64,000 nt of DNA, taken from contig NZ_BAOS01000010.1 in assembly GCF_002443295.1 (NCBI RefSeq), positions 124,001-188,000 on the forward strand. Direction: 5' to 3'. Below, in pieces: positions 1-8,954 of this stretch; position 1 is the first letter of the stretch; each line of letters starts with the position of its first letter. A program made the translations under genes and the position numbers. The notes beneath the pieces are model-generated. The model was not told where the DNA came from and ran no database searches. It saw nothing but the letters and a program-made list of their open reading frames with translations. This DNA is from Candidatus Scalindua japonica. Its GTDB lineage: Bacteria; Planctomycetota; Brocadiia; Brocadiales; Scalinduaceae.

Positions 1-87
1 TCCAAAGTTAAAGAGCGAATCTATATGTTCAAGGGCTTCTGCTTCAAACTCGCTAATTTTACTTTCCTGATTGACAAAGTCTTCCAT
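1..87 (-). CDS. ECF-like RNA polymerase sigma factor, N-terminal fragment
   Basis: The left edge cuts this minus-strand gene after 29 codons. The readable N-terminus is MEDFVNQESKISEF followed by EAEALEHIDSLFNFG. The stretch EALEHIDSLFN resembles the start of sigma-70 region 2 in extracytoplasmic-function sigma factors of planctomycetes, which would recruit RNA polymerase to a stress or envelope regulon. The ATG at 85-87 is preceded by a good ribosome site (AAGGTGA at about 94-100). The helix-turn-helix region lies outside the window, so the family call rests only on this short N-terminal resemblance. Confidence 0.55.
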   Translation of the reverse strand, partial: MEDFVNQESKISEFEAEALEHIDSLFNFG

Positions 88-281
88 TCATCACCTTATA
101 TAACAGCTTATTAAGGAAAAAGGTTCCTGTTTAAATATTTTAAAATAATTTTTGTCCATGTTATTAAACACAGGAAAAAAGGCAAGAAAATTATTAATAG
201 AATGATATAAAGGTGTGAAATAACGGCTACATAGCTAAAATCTTATTTACTTTTTCAACTAAATACATTATAGTTATGCGT

Positions 282-432
282 TTGTAACTATTCGCGGAGT
301 ATCATTAATAAACTAAACCCTATTGCATCAAGAGCCACAATTACCTTAATCCAATTTTATAAGGAAAACGGTATTCATTGACAAATAAGGCTTGACACTT
401 GTATACATATGATACCCCGTGAATAGTTACAA
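282..432. repeat. 22-bp imperfect inverted repeat flanking the nifJ promoter
   Basis: Bases 282-303 (TTGTAACTATTC, then CGCGGAGTATC less the shared C) and the reverse complement of 411-432 match at 20 of 22 positions. They are separated by 107 bases. The right arm lies at and just downstream of the predicted -10 element for nifJ. It could be a pair of operators for one regulator, or the ends of a short MITE-like element. No clear target-site duplication was seen. Confidence 0.55.
378..407 (+). promoter_or_regulatory. Candidate sigma-70 promoter for nifJ
   Basis: TTGACA at 378-383 is followed after 18 bases by TATACA at 402-407. This implies a leader of about 100 bases before the NifJ start. 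A second TTGACA at 392 has no well-placed partner. Confidence 0.4.
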
Positions 433-518
433 TCGTATTTTTAAAGACTTTATTGTAATTAATTTATCAAAATAGAGCAATTAGCTTTCCAGGTTTTAGC
501 TAGTTCAAGGAGATACTT

Positions 519-3500
519 ATGAGTAGAAAAACGGTTATAGTTGATGGTTGTACCGCATGCGCACATGTGGTACACGCTACTAATGAAATTATTACAATTT
601 ATCCAATAACGCCTTCTTCTCCTATTGCGGAAATCTGTGATGCAAAGTCCGCTAAAGGGCAGAAGAATATTTGGGAATCAGTGCCAAAAGTCAGCCAGAT
701 GCAATCTGAAGCAGGTGTTGCGGGTGCTGTGCATGGTTCTCTTACTACCGGAGCAATGGCTACAACTATTTCTGCTTCTCAGGGACTTCTCTTAATTATA
801 CCTAATATGTACAAAATTGCCGGTGAGTTGACACCTACAGTGTTTCATATAACCGCCCGTTCTCTTGCGGCGCAGGGGTTATCTATTTTTGGAGACCATT
901 CAGACGTAATGGCGGCACGTTCTACCGGTTTTGCCATGTTGTGCTCTCAAAACGTCCAGGAATCAATGGACTTTGCGCTTATCGCCCAGGCCGCCACACT
1001 TGAATCCAGAATTCCGTTTATGCACTTCTTTGACGGATTCAGGACTTCACATGAAGTACAGAAGATCGAAGAGGTCAGTTTCGACGATATGCGCGCCGTA
1101 ATAGATAATGATCTTGTAATTGCCCACCGCAAAAGAGGCCTTACCCCTGATCGTCCCAATATTCGTGGTACATCACAGAACCCTGATGTTTACTTCCAGG
1201 GAAGAGAGACTGTTAACAAGTACTATGACGCGACCCCTGCCATCGTCCAGAAGGCAATGGACAAATTTGCCGAAGTCGTCGGACGTCAGTATAAACTATT
1301 TGATTATCTGGGTGACCCGGATGCGGAACATATAATTGTCATCATGGGTTCAGCAAGCGAAGTTACACTTAATACCGTAAACGCGCTAAATGCCAAAGGT
1401 GAAAAACTTGGAGTTGTACTGGTAAGGCTTTATAGACCGTTTGATATAGAGGCTTTTGACGCAAGCCTGCCATCAAGCGTAAAATCAATAGCTGTGCTTG
1501 ACCGTACAAAGGAACCAGGCGCAATTGGTGAACCTTTATATCTTGATGTCAGGACGGCCATTGGAGAGATGATGGACAGAGGCACATCAAAACTAAAGTC
1601 TTATCCAAAAATAATTGGAGGACGCTATGGCCTTGGCTCAAAAGACTTTACACCAGCGATGGTAAAGGCAGTATATGACAACCTTTCATCAGAAAAACCC
1701 AAAAACCATTTCACCATAGGAATTAAAGATGATGTTTGCGGCACCAGCCTTGATTTTGATGACTCTTTTGACATTGGAGAAAAAGGTGAATTCAGATCAC
1801 TGTTTTACGGTTTAGGAGCAGACGGTACTGTAGGTGCAAATAAAAACACTATTAAAATAATTGGAAATGAGACAGATAATTACTCACAGGCATATTTTGT
1901 CTATGATTCGAAAAAATCAGGCGCGACTACCGTATCGCATCTTCGTTTCGGAAAGGATAGAATACAGAAACCATATCTCATTAAAAAGGCAAATTTCATT
2001 GCATGTCACAATCCTTCGTTCCCGGATAAGATAGATATGCTTTCAAACGCTGAAGATGGTGCGACATTCCTCCTTACCACATCTCACAATAAAGACGATG
2101 TTTGGGACACATTGCCGGCTGAGGTACAGGAACATCTTATATCCAAGAAGATGAAATTCTACATTATTGATGCCATTGCGCTTGCCGAAGAGATTGGCCT
2201 CGGCGCAAGAATCAACATGATCATGCAGACCGCATTTTTTGTTATTTCAGGGATTATTCCTAAAGAGGATGCTGTAAAATCAATAAAAACAGAAATCAAA
2301 AAGACATACATGAAGAAGGGTGAAGATATTGTCAATCTAAATTATAAAGCGGTAGATTCCGCATTACAGAATATTGTTGAGGTACCTGTCCCTGTTGAGG
2401 CTACCAGCTGTAAATGCATGCGTCCTCCGGTGCCTGATCACGCACCTGCTTTTGTTAAGGACGTAACAGCAACATTGCTGGCTGACAAAGGAGACTCCCT
2501 TCCTGTGTCTAAAATGCCTGATGATGGAACATGGCCAACGGCAACCACTCAGTATGAAAAGCGAAATATCGGTGTCAATATTCCTGTCTGGGAACCTGAC
2601 GCCTGTATTCAATGTGCTCAATGTTCGTTTGTCTGTCCGCATGCCAGCATCAGGGTAAAGGCATATGACCCTTCACTGCTTAATGGCGCGCCTTCCACAT
2701 ATAAATCCATAGACGCAACGGGTAAAGATATGCAGGGTCTTAAGTTTACCGTACAGGTTGCCCCAGAGGATTGTACCGGTTGCGGTTCATGTGTTTTTAA
2801 CTGTCCGGGACAGAAAAAAGATGCTGATGGAAACAAGATTGAAGGTGTTAAAGCGATCAATATGAAGTTCCAGGAACCATTGCGTGAGACGGAAGCCGAA
2901 TGTTACGATTTCTTTCTCAAACTTCCTGAAACAGACAGGTCAAGATTCAAGGTTAACAGTGTTAAAGGCAGTCAGTTCGTGAAGCCTCTTTTTGAATATA
3001 GCGGTGCATGTTTAGGTTGCGGAGAAACTCCTTATATCAAATTAATGACACAGATGTTTGGAGATCGCCTGATGATTGCGAACGCGACAGGTTGTAGCTC
3101 CATTTATGGCGGAAACCTGCCTACAACACCGTACACAACAAGGGACGATGGCAGAGGGCCTGCCTGGTCAAATTCTCTATTCGAAGACACGGCAGAGTTT
3201 GGACTCGGCATGAGACAGACAATGGACAAGTTCCACGCACAGGCGATGGAATTGATAGATCGTCTTGCCGCGGACTCCTCTTATGCGGATTTAAAGGATC
3301 TGTTTAGTGCAATCAAACAAAATGCAGGCGTATCAACACAAGAAGATATTGAGGTGCAGAGAGGCCGCATTGATGAACTGAAGAAAAAACTCTCCGGATG
3401 CGATTCTCCTGAAGCAAAGAGCTTACTATCCCAGGCTGACTATATAATCAAAAAGAGCGTATGGTCCGTCGGAGGAGACGGCTGGGGTTATGATATCGGT

Positions 3501-4106
3501 TATGGAGGAGTAGACCACGTACTGGCAACAGGTGAGAACATAAAGTTATTGATCATGGATACTGAAGTGTATTCAAATACCGGCGGTCAGATGTCAAAAG
3601 CAACACCCCTTGGTGCAGTTGCACAGTTTGCGGCCGGTGGCAAGACAACTCCCAAGAAGAACATCGGCATGATAATGTCAACGTACGGTAATGTTTATGT
3701 GGCCCAGGTGAACTTTGGTGCAAATCCGGCCCAGACAATCAAGGCATTTGCAGAAGCAGAGGCATATGACGGTCCGGCGTTGATAATTGCATATTCAGTT
3801 TGTATTGCACATGGCATGGATATGAGTAAGGGTATCGATGCGATGAAGAAAGCGGTGACAAGTGGTTACTGGCCGCTCTATAGATATAATCCTGAACTCG
3901 AAGCGCAGGGTAAAAACCCGCTTCTTATCAACAGCAAAGAGCCTTCAACTCCATTTGAAGAGTATGCGTATCGTGAGAACCGCTACAAGGCGCTAAGGGC
4001 AGCCAATCCGGAAGCCGCAGCAGATCTTATGGAACAGGCAAAAGCAGACATCAAGAGAAGGTGGAATCTGCTTAAACACATGGCGGCGTGGGATCCTTCT
4101 GCGTGA
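519..4106 (+). CDS. nifJ: Pyruvate:ferredoxin (flavodoxin) oxidoreductase
   Basis: This 1195-residue single-chain enzyme interconverts pyruvate plus CoA with acetyl-CoA plus CO2, passing electrons to ferredoxin or flavodoxin in the cytoplasm. In an autotroph it would carboxylate acetyl-CoA made by the Wood-Ljungdahl pathway. All expected parts are present in order. They are an N-terminal thiamine-enzyme domain with YPITPSSP near residue 30, the CoA-binding and EKR-type linker in the middle, and two [4Fe-4S] motifs, CIQCAQCSFVCP near 697 and CTGCGSCVFNCP near 752. A further cluster ligand pair, CLGCGETP, lies near 830. The C-terminal thiamine-diphosphate motif GDGWGYDIG starts near 986 and continues to NTGGQ. 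Length is normal for NifJ. The ATG has a good site (AAGGAG at 508-513). It stands alone, with no adjacent ferredoxin. Confidence 0.97.
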   Translation: MSRKTVIVDGCTACAHVVHATNEIITIYPITPSSPIAEICDAKSAKGQKNIWESVPKVSQMQSEAGVAGAVHGSLTTGAMATTISASQGLLLIIPNMYKIAGELTPTVFHITARSLAAQGLSIFGDHSDVMAARSTGFAMLCSQNVQESMDFALIAQAATLESRIPFMHFFDGFRTSHEVQKIEEVSFDDMRAVIDNDLVIAHRKRGLTPDRPNIRGTSQNPDVYFQGRETVNKYYDATPAIVQKAMDKFAEVVGRQYKLFDYLGDPDAEHIIVIMGSASEVTLNTVNALNAKGEKLGVVLVRLYRPFDIEAFDASLPSSVKSIAVLDRTKEPGAIGEPLYLDVRTAIGEMMDRGTSKLKSYPKIIGGRYGLGSKDFTPAMVKAVYDNLSSEKPKNHFTIGIKDDVCGTSLDFDDSFDIGEKGEFRSLFYGLGADGTVGANKNTIKIIGNETDNYSQAYFVYDSKKSGATTVSHLRFGKDRIQKPYLIKKANFIACHNPSFPDKIDMLSNAEDGATFLLTTSHNKDDVWDTLPAEVQEHLISKKMKFYIIDAIALAEEIGLGARINMIMQTAFFVISGIIPKEDAVKSIKTEIKKTYMKKGEDIVNLNYKAVDSALQNIVEVPVPVEATSCKCMRPPVPDHAPAFVKDVTATLLADKGDSLPVSKMPDDGTWPTATTQYEKRNIGVNIPVWEPDACIQCAQCSFVCPHASIRVKAYDPSLLNGAPSTYKSIDATGKDMQGLKFTVQVAPEDCTGCGSCVFNCPGQKKDADGNKIEGVKAINMKFQEPLRETEAECYDFFLKLPETDRSRFKVNSVKGSQFVKPLFEYSGACLGCGETPYIKLMTQMFGDRLMIANATGCSSIYGGNLPTTPYTTRDDGRGPAWSNSLFEDTAEFGLGMRQTMDKFHAQAMELIDRLAADSSYADLKDLFSAIKQNAGVSTQEDIEVQRGRIDELKKKLSGCDSPEAKSLLSQADYIIKKSVWSVGGDGWGYDIGYGGVDHVLATGENIKLLIMDTEVYSNTGGQMSKATPLGAVAQFAAGGKTTPKKNIGMIMSTYGNVYVAQVNFGANPAQTIKAFAEAEAYDGPALIIAYSVCIAHGMDMSKGIDAMKKAVTSGYWPLYRYNPELEAQGKNPLLINSKEPSTPFEEYAYRENRYKALRAANPEAAADLMEQAKADIKRRWNLLKHMAAWDPSA

Positions 4107-4215
4107 GATATATTTATTGAATCTAATTCTGATTTTGTGTTAAGACGAGCTGAGTTTTAAGAATTTTTTACGTAAACTGTATAGCCTTATTTTATAAAGA
4201 AACCACCACACGGTT

Positions 4216-4302
4216 AAGTTTTGGCTACATACCCTTGCCGTAGCTATGCAAGCGCCCATCTGTCAAGGATGCTGATAGAATGGTGCCTAAATGCCGAAAG
4301 TT
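4216..4302 (+). ncRNA. Candidate structured RNA, unrecognised
   Basis: Bases 4216-4225 pair with 4293-4302 (one mismatch, one G-U) as a closing stem. Inside, CTTGC at 4234-4238 pairs with GCAAG at 4248-4252. Bases 4252-4264 pair with 4274-4286 in a long hairpin with one bulge and a 9-base loop. The result is a three-way-junction shape about 87 bases long. It matches no riboswitch consensus I know. The structure was drawn by eye and not scored. Confidence 0.25.
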
Positions 4303-4816
4303 AAATCCACTAATAAGGATAGTTAGTCGTGTATAGCCAATATTTTATGCTGCCGCCAACAGAAACATTTGTTCAGGCGCTACAACCTCTGTTTTATGGT
4401 AATTTCACATGATTCTAAATGACTTATGACAGATTTAAGCAAATTTTTCTTAATTCATCTGTACAGGAAACCACCAGCTATCAGGCTGTGTCACAACCAG
4501 TTTCTTTAAGTACAATCTTGACCGTGGATAGACGATTGATTGGGTTGGAGACTGAAGAACTCCGTTTACACCGGATGAACCTGAATCAGTGTGACTCAAC
4601 AAGACAGACAGTGAGTTGGGTCATTTAAACTATAGGGGATGTAAAGAGAGATAACACCAAAAAGAATTATTTTTAGATAAGAAATTTCAGCAAGGAGCAT
4701 TGGTTAGCGGATTGTCAAAAAGTATAACTCCAGTTGCCATACTGACCCTCTTCCGTTACAATTTTTCTCTTGCACTGATTATTAACTAATGCATCTAAAA
4801 ATAGTAGAAAATAGTC

Positions 4817-4845
4817 TTGACAAATCAAGCCATTTTACGTTAGAT
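4817..4845 (+). promoter_or_regulatory. Candidate sigma-70 promoter for the PEP-CTERM gene
   Basis: TTGACA at 4817-4822 is followed after 17 bases by TTAGAT at 4840-4845, upstream of the gene at 5002. The -35 is perfect, the spacing is ideal and the -10 is moderate. Confidence 0.4.
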
Positions 4846-5001
4846 TATAAAACAATTACATTATAAAACACCATATTTTCTTGAGTTGCTGTTAGTAGTT
4901 TAATGATTGTTGTATAATTTTGAGATACATTAGTAATCAATACGAAGCTTAAACGTTAATATACTTTTACATTATATGATTAAATTAAAGGAGGGAAACT
5001 C

Positions 5002-5682
5002 ATGAAAACTTTTCAGAAGTTACCTTGTATATGTAAACGGGTTACCATGCCGAGTGACGGACAAAATAAAGGAATGAGACGATCGATTTATTTTTCGGTT
5101 GCATTGGTGTTTTTATTACTGGTGGCCGTATCTGCTAATGCTACGCAGATAACGTATGATGTTTCTTTCAGTGCCAATACTTTCCAGATTGGGGCGGGAC
5201 CAGATCCAGCGCCTACAGATCCTGTCTCAGGTAATTTTACGGTCACACTCGATCCAACAGTGGCAGTGACGAACAATACAGCCGACATCGCTTTGAATAG
5301 TCTGAATATTGCGTTGGGTTCGATGATTTCCTTCTCTTATGACCCAGTGGCCGGAACATTTCCTGCTGGTAGTTTAAGGGTGGGTGGTCTCTCGTCTGGT
5401 TCGGATGTTATCCAATTCAGCCCTTCGACCGATGATTTCTGGCTCTATATCAATGATTTTGCGACCACTCCGACATTCGAGCAGTTTGGGTACACACAAA
5501 CATCTGTCAGCAACGCAAACTTGTTCTTTACACTAAATCAAACTGGTTCTGTTAATGTTGCTGCTGTTGAATCGGTACCCGAGCCGGCAACAAATGCCTT
5601 ATTAGGAATAGGACTTGCCGGGATAGTAGGTTATGGCGTAAGAAGAAGGTGGAAAAAGGAGTGGTTAATAAAAGCCAGATAG
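5002..5682 (+). CDS. PEP-CTERM sorting-domain protein
   Basis: This 226-residue protein is predicted to be exported and then processed at the cell envelope by an exosortase. Its C-terminus has the tripartite signal: VPEPAT near residue 193, a hydrophobic stretch (ALLGIGLAGIVGYG), then the basic tail RRRWKK. The N-terminus has a long n-region before the hydrophobic segment SVALVFLLLVAVSANA, with likely cleavage after ANA. The mature part is rich in Thr, Ser, Asn and Pro and has no enzymatic motif, as is usual for PEP-CTERM cargo linked to exopolysaccharide. The first ATG is preferred because AAAGGAGGG precedes it. The internal ATG at 5074 has GGA directly abutting. No exosortase gene lies in the window. 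Confidence 0.88.
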   Translation: MKTFQKLPCICKRVTMPSDGQNKGMRRSIYFSVALVFLLLVAVSANATQITYDVSFSANTFQIGAGPDPAPTDPVSGNFTVTLDPTVAVTNNTADIALNSLNIALGSMISFSYDPVAGTFPAGSLRVGGLSSGSDVIQFSPSTDDFWLYINDFATTPTFEQFGYTQTSVSNANLFFTLNQTGSVNVAAVESVPEPATNALLGIGLAGIVGYGVRRRWKKEWLIKAR

Positions 5683-5794
5683 TTGATTGCCGATCATTGC
5701 CAAATTAGTTCGAGAAGGTTTGTTTGTATAATTTGTAAAAAAAGTACCAGCCGTCTAAAAACCATAGGCTTTCATTTCACTGCTTTGATTCTAT

Positions 5795-5816
5795 TGTTAA
5801 CTCCGTCGAGTTAACA
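5795..5816. repeat. Perfect short hairpin
   Basis: TGTTAACTC at 5795-5803 pairs perfectly with GAGTTAACA at 5808-5816 around a 4-base loop. There is no T-run after it, so it may be a protein-binding site or an mRNA 3'-end stem rather than an intrinsic terminator. Confidence 0.5.
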
Positions 5817-5923
5817 GACATGGATATGATAATCACAATTACCCTGCGTGCCTATAAAAGCTGGACATTTTACTTGTAATGTTTATCTAACCAATTATTT
5901 ACCAATATTGATTCATTATACAG

Positions 5924-5967
5924 ACACCTACATTTTTCATTAGCTGATGGATGTAGGTGTTTTTTTA
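5924..5967 (+). terminator. Rho-independent terminator of the PEP-CTERM gene
   Basis: ACACCTACAT at 5924-5933 pairs perfectly with ATGTAGGTGT at 5951-5960 and runs into a T-tract. It lies about 240 bases past the stop codon. Confidence 0.75.
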
Positions 5968-6303
5968 TTGATTGTCCATCCTAAACTAAATTTCAACAGA
6001 GTGAGTTTGCCGTACTGGGAATTTTACTTAACGAAATTACGTATGAAGCCAAAAATCAGATTCCTTGCGATTTAATATATTAAAGTGCTTAAAGTAAAGA
6101 TAACGCTATTGAATATGAAGTAAACTCGACTTACAACTAACAATATAATCAAGAAAGGACTTTTGAACTATTAGGAATGAGTAATTTACAAAGCATGATA
6201 AAGTATTTGATTTATAGATGATATATCGATTTGTGCCATCTATAAATATATCAATTATTTGTTGGGTAACTTACTGATTGTTAGTATATAATAAGTTTAT
6301 ATT

Positions 6304-7053
6304 ATGAATCGATTAAGTTGGTATATTATGCTGGGTGCAATGCTGATTGCGTTGTCTGCTTTTTTCTATGTTTTGCATTACTTCATTTTCAAGGATTCTC
6401 ATCATATATTTATATTCTTGATTGGAGACATCGCCTTTGTATTCATTGAAGTTCTTATGGTATCTTTGATCATCCATCGTGTACTTGAAGACCGAGAAAA
6501 AAAGGCTCGGCAGAAACACATGAACATTATCATAGGGGCATTTTTCAGCGAAGTCGGAATGAAGCTTTTGGAAATTCTGTCCAAGTGGGATCCTCAAATA
6601 GAAAGAATACAACGAGAGTTGGCCTTCAAGGGAGACACTGCTGAAATAAGATTCGCAAGGGTCTGTAAGTATTTGAGGAAACATGATTTTAGCATTGAGC
6701 AGGAGATGCCCGATTGGGAGGCTTTAAAGGTATTTCTTGTAGCGAAGAGGGATTATCTCTTGAGATTGTTGGAGAATCCAAATCTACTAGAACACGAATT
6801 TTTTACAGACTTGTTATGGGCTGTGTTTCATATGGCTGAGGAATTCGAGGCTCGTATGGATGTAGATTGTTTGCCTAGTGAAGACCAAGATCACCTCCAT
6901 GGTGACACGAAAAGAGTATATGGACAGCTTGCCCTGCTGTGGCTGAAGCACATGGAGCACTTAATAGTCAGTTATCCATTTCTGTTTTCTATCTCAATGA
7001 GATTAAACCCGTTTGATCCTAACCCAACCCCCATTGTGCAGAAGTCACAATAA
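6304..7053 (+). CDS. Hypothetical two-TM membrane protein with cytoplasmic helical domain
   Basis: I do not recognise this 249-residue protein. Two hydrophobic segments near the N-terminus (about residues 7-30 and 34-60, the second ending LIIHRVLEDREKK) place it in the inner membrane. The remaining 185 residues are charged and mostly helical and probably cytoplasmic. No catalytic motif is visible. No Shine-Dalgarno sequence precedes the ATG, and a TATAAT-like element 11 bases upstream suggests near-leaderless expression. It stands alone between two intergenic regions. Confidence 0.7.
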   Translation: MNRLSWYIMLGAMLIALSAFFYVLHYFIFKDSHHIFIFLIGDIAFVFIEVLMVSLIIHRVLEDREKKARQKHMNIIIGAFFSEVGMKLLEILSKWDPQIERIQRELAFKGDTAEIRFARVCKYLRKHDFSIEQEMPDWEALKVFLVAKRDYLLRLLENPNLLEHEFFTDLLWAVFHMAEEFEARMDVDCLPSEDQDHLHGDTKRVYGQLALLWLKHMEHLIVSYPFLFSISMRLNPFDPNPTPIVQKSQ

Positions 7054-7379
7054 TGCTGATTACTACCCAAGAGTTATGCTAAAGCCTATCAAATGAATAG
7101 TCGATAAATGGACTATTCTGAGCTTCTTGAATTTGTAATAGAAGAATATCGTAAAATGATTGAGTATCTTGCTCAAGGGAACTTAGGCATCAGGATTGTG
7201 CTGGTAAGATGTGGTTTGAGGTGGGCAAACTCTAACTTTGAAGTTGGTACAATGAACGCGGGCAGGTGAGATTACAAAACATTCCCATCATAAGTTAAAG
7301 TACTATCAATAACGATGAAAATAGTTTAACTATCAGAAACTGTATAAATGTGTTTTTTTCTGCGAAAGGATATAATACT
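7054..7379. other. Intergenic region with a doubtful small open frame
   Basis: A 53-codon plus-strand frame at 7108-7269 (MDYSELLEFVIEEYRKMIEY at its start) has protein-like composition. It lacks a clear ribosome site and any recognised homology, and may be a gene remnant. Nothing else was seen. Confidence 0.35.
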
Positions 7380-8810
7380 ATGCGTTTTAACTTAAGGATT
7401 ATAACAGGCTGCTTGTTTGCCACATTTTTCTTATTTACAAAAGTTTCTCTGGGAAGCAACCCCAGTGATTGGGCACCGACATGGAAACTTCCACCAGAAA
7501 CGAGACCTGAAAATATTGTTGATGAACCCATAACGATACCGGGAGACGTCAAGAAAAGCCAGTTCTTCAGTCCAACTGCCTGCGGAGCCTGTCATCCTGA
7601 AATCTTTAAGATGTGGAGTGGTTCAACTCATGCGAATGCCTGGAAAAACCCATTATTTCAGGCGGTTTATAATCTGGGTAAAGAAACAGCCAAAGGAGAG
7701 TCACAAAAACAAACCATAGAATCATGTGTCCGCTGCCACCATCCTATTGGACACAGTGCAGGAGAAACAGACCTTCCTCTGGATGATGAAAAGGGAGGTG
7801 TTGTATGTGATTTCTGCCATTCTGTAAGAGCAACAACAGGAATCGGTAACGCGCCGTACATTTTAAGTCCCGGTAATGCGGTTGCAATGGAGGGAGGCAC
7901 CAAGTATGGGCCGTTTGATGACTGTCCTGATACGATACACAAAAGTCAATTTTCCGAGTTACACACACGCTCAGAATTCTGTGGAGGTTGCCACGATGTA
8001 TCACATGCGGGAAATGATCTTCCTATAGAACAAACTTACACCGAATGGAGACAAGGTCCGTATAATACCGGTGATCCAGAGACCTCTGTACATTGCCAGG
8101 ACTGCCACATGAGACAGCGTCCCGGCTTTCCCTCCACAGGAAGTACTGAACGTCCTGATAACCCTGGGTTTGCTTCTCCGGAAATAATGGGAGGCAAAGA
8201 GAGGCCACATATATGGACTCACTATTTTGTAGGCGGAAGCGCTGCCCACATCTCTCTGCCACCAAACTCAGAGGTGCAGCCTCAGATGGCTATTGATAGG
8301 TTAAAGAATGCAGCAACACTTGAAGTTCATGTAAATCCAGATGTCAAAAAAGGCGGCTTACTACAATTTCAGGTAGACATTAAAAATACTGGAGCAGGAC
8401 ATTATCTGCCTACCGGTCTGACAGAGTTACGGCAAATGTGGTTAGAGGTTTCTATAACTGATTCTGCCGGAAGCCTTCTGTTTAAGCGTGGTGGAGTGGA
8501 TAGCAAAGGAAATATTGATTCAGTGGCGACGATATATCACACAGTATTTGGAAATGAACATGGAGAACCGACCGTACATGTCTGGGAGGCGACACACATC
8601 ATCTCAGACAATCGAGTTCCTCCAAAAGGAAAGAAGGAAGAACAATTCTCTTTATTAATCCCGGAAGATATTAAGCTTCCATTAAAGATAAAGGCTGTTT
8701 TGAATTATCGTAGTGCTCCGCAGTATCTTGTGAATGATCTTTTGGGTGAAAAGTCAATTGAACTCCCCATAATTAATATGACGGAATTGACAAAGGAACT
8801 CAGCCTGTGA
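7380..8810 (+). CDS. Five-heme c-type cytochrome (cytochrome c554-like)
   Basis: This secreted 476-residue multiheme cytochrome probably shuttles electrons in the periplasm or its anammoxosome equivalent. A signal peptide (LRIITGCLFATFFLFTKVSLG) is followed by five CxxCH heme sites: CGACH at 68, CVRCH at 116, CDFCH at 143, CGGCH at 201 and CQDCH at 239. The pattern CGACHPEIFKMWSGSTHA is typical of the cytochrome c554/c' family. The C-terminal 190 residues lack hemes and look like a beta-rich domain. I chose the ATG at 7380 because AAAGGA lies 9 bases upstream. An in-frame ATG at 7350 would add ten residues before the signal. Its partner is unknown. It precedes rubrerythrin, rubredoxin and a diheme peroxidase, suggesting a link to peroxide stress. 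Confidence 0.88.
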   Translation: MRFNLRIITGCLFATFFLFTKVSLGSNPSDWAPTWKLPPETRPENIVDEPITIPGDVKKSQFFSPTACGACHPEIFKMWSGSTHANAWKNPLFQAVYNLGKETAKGESQKQTIESCVRCHHPIGHSAGETDLPLDDEKGGVVCDFCHSVRATTGIGNAPYILSPGNAVAMEGGTKYGPFDDCPDTIHKSQFSELHTRSEFCGGCHDVSHAGNDLPIEQTYTEWRQGPYNTGDPETSVHCQDCHMRQRPGFPSTGSTERPDNPGFASPEIMGGKERPHIWTHYFVGGSAAHISLPPNSEVQPQMAIDRLKNAATLEVHVNPDVKKGGLLQFQVDIKNTGAGHYLPTGLTELRQMWLEVSITDSAGSLLFKRGGVDSKGNIDSVATIYHTVFGNEHGEPTVHVWEATHIISDNRVPPKGKKEEQFSLLIPEDIKLPLKIKAVLNYRSAPQYLVNDLLGEKSIELPIINMTELTKELSL

Positions 8811-8954
8811 GGCTTGCCGGTCATTCCTCAAATAAGAAAGTATTTGTTTCATAGTGTTTTTTAGAATTAATAATTAAAAGATGTAAAAGCATGGTTCATA
8901 TAATTTTTTTTAGTGATAATTTTTTTAATTAAATAAAAGTCAGGGAGAAACAGC

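Larger units (their letters stand above)
88..518. other. Intergenic region between the sigma factor and nifJ
   Basis: No gene was seen here. The region is divergent and holds promoters for both neighbours. Its notable content is a long imperfect inverted repeat (282-303 with 411-432) and a sigma-70-like promoter at 378-407, both listed separately. Confidence 0.6.
4107..5001. other. Long intergenic region downstream of nifJ
   Basis: No convincing protein gene was seen in about 890 bases. A 69-codon open frame at 4419-4628 has no ribosome site and no recognisable content. The stretch 4216-4302 folds into a compact branched structure and is listed separately, as is a promoter near 4817. Confidence 0.6.
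5683..6303. other. Intergenic region after the PEP-CTERM gene
   Basis: Apart from the hairpin at 5795-5816 and the terminator at 5924-5967, nothing was recognised. TATAAT at 6287-6292 lies 11 bases before the next ATG, so the next gene may be transcribed with almost no leader. Confidence 0.5.

Noticed and set aside
4216-4302. Cyclic di-GMP or cobalamin riboswitch
   Set aside because: The conserved core bases of those classes are absent, although the branched shape is suggestive.
4419-4628. 69-codon open frame downstream of nifJ
   Set aside because: It has no ribosome site, signal, domain or plausible composition.
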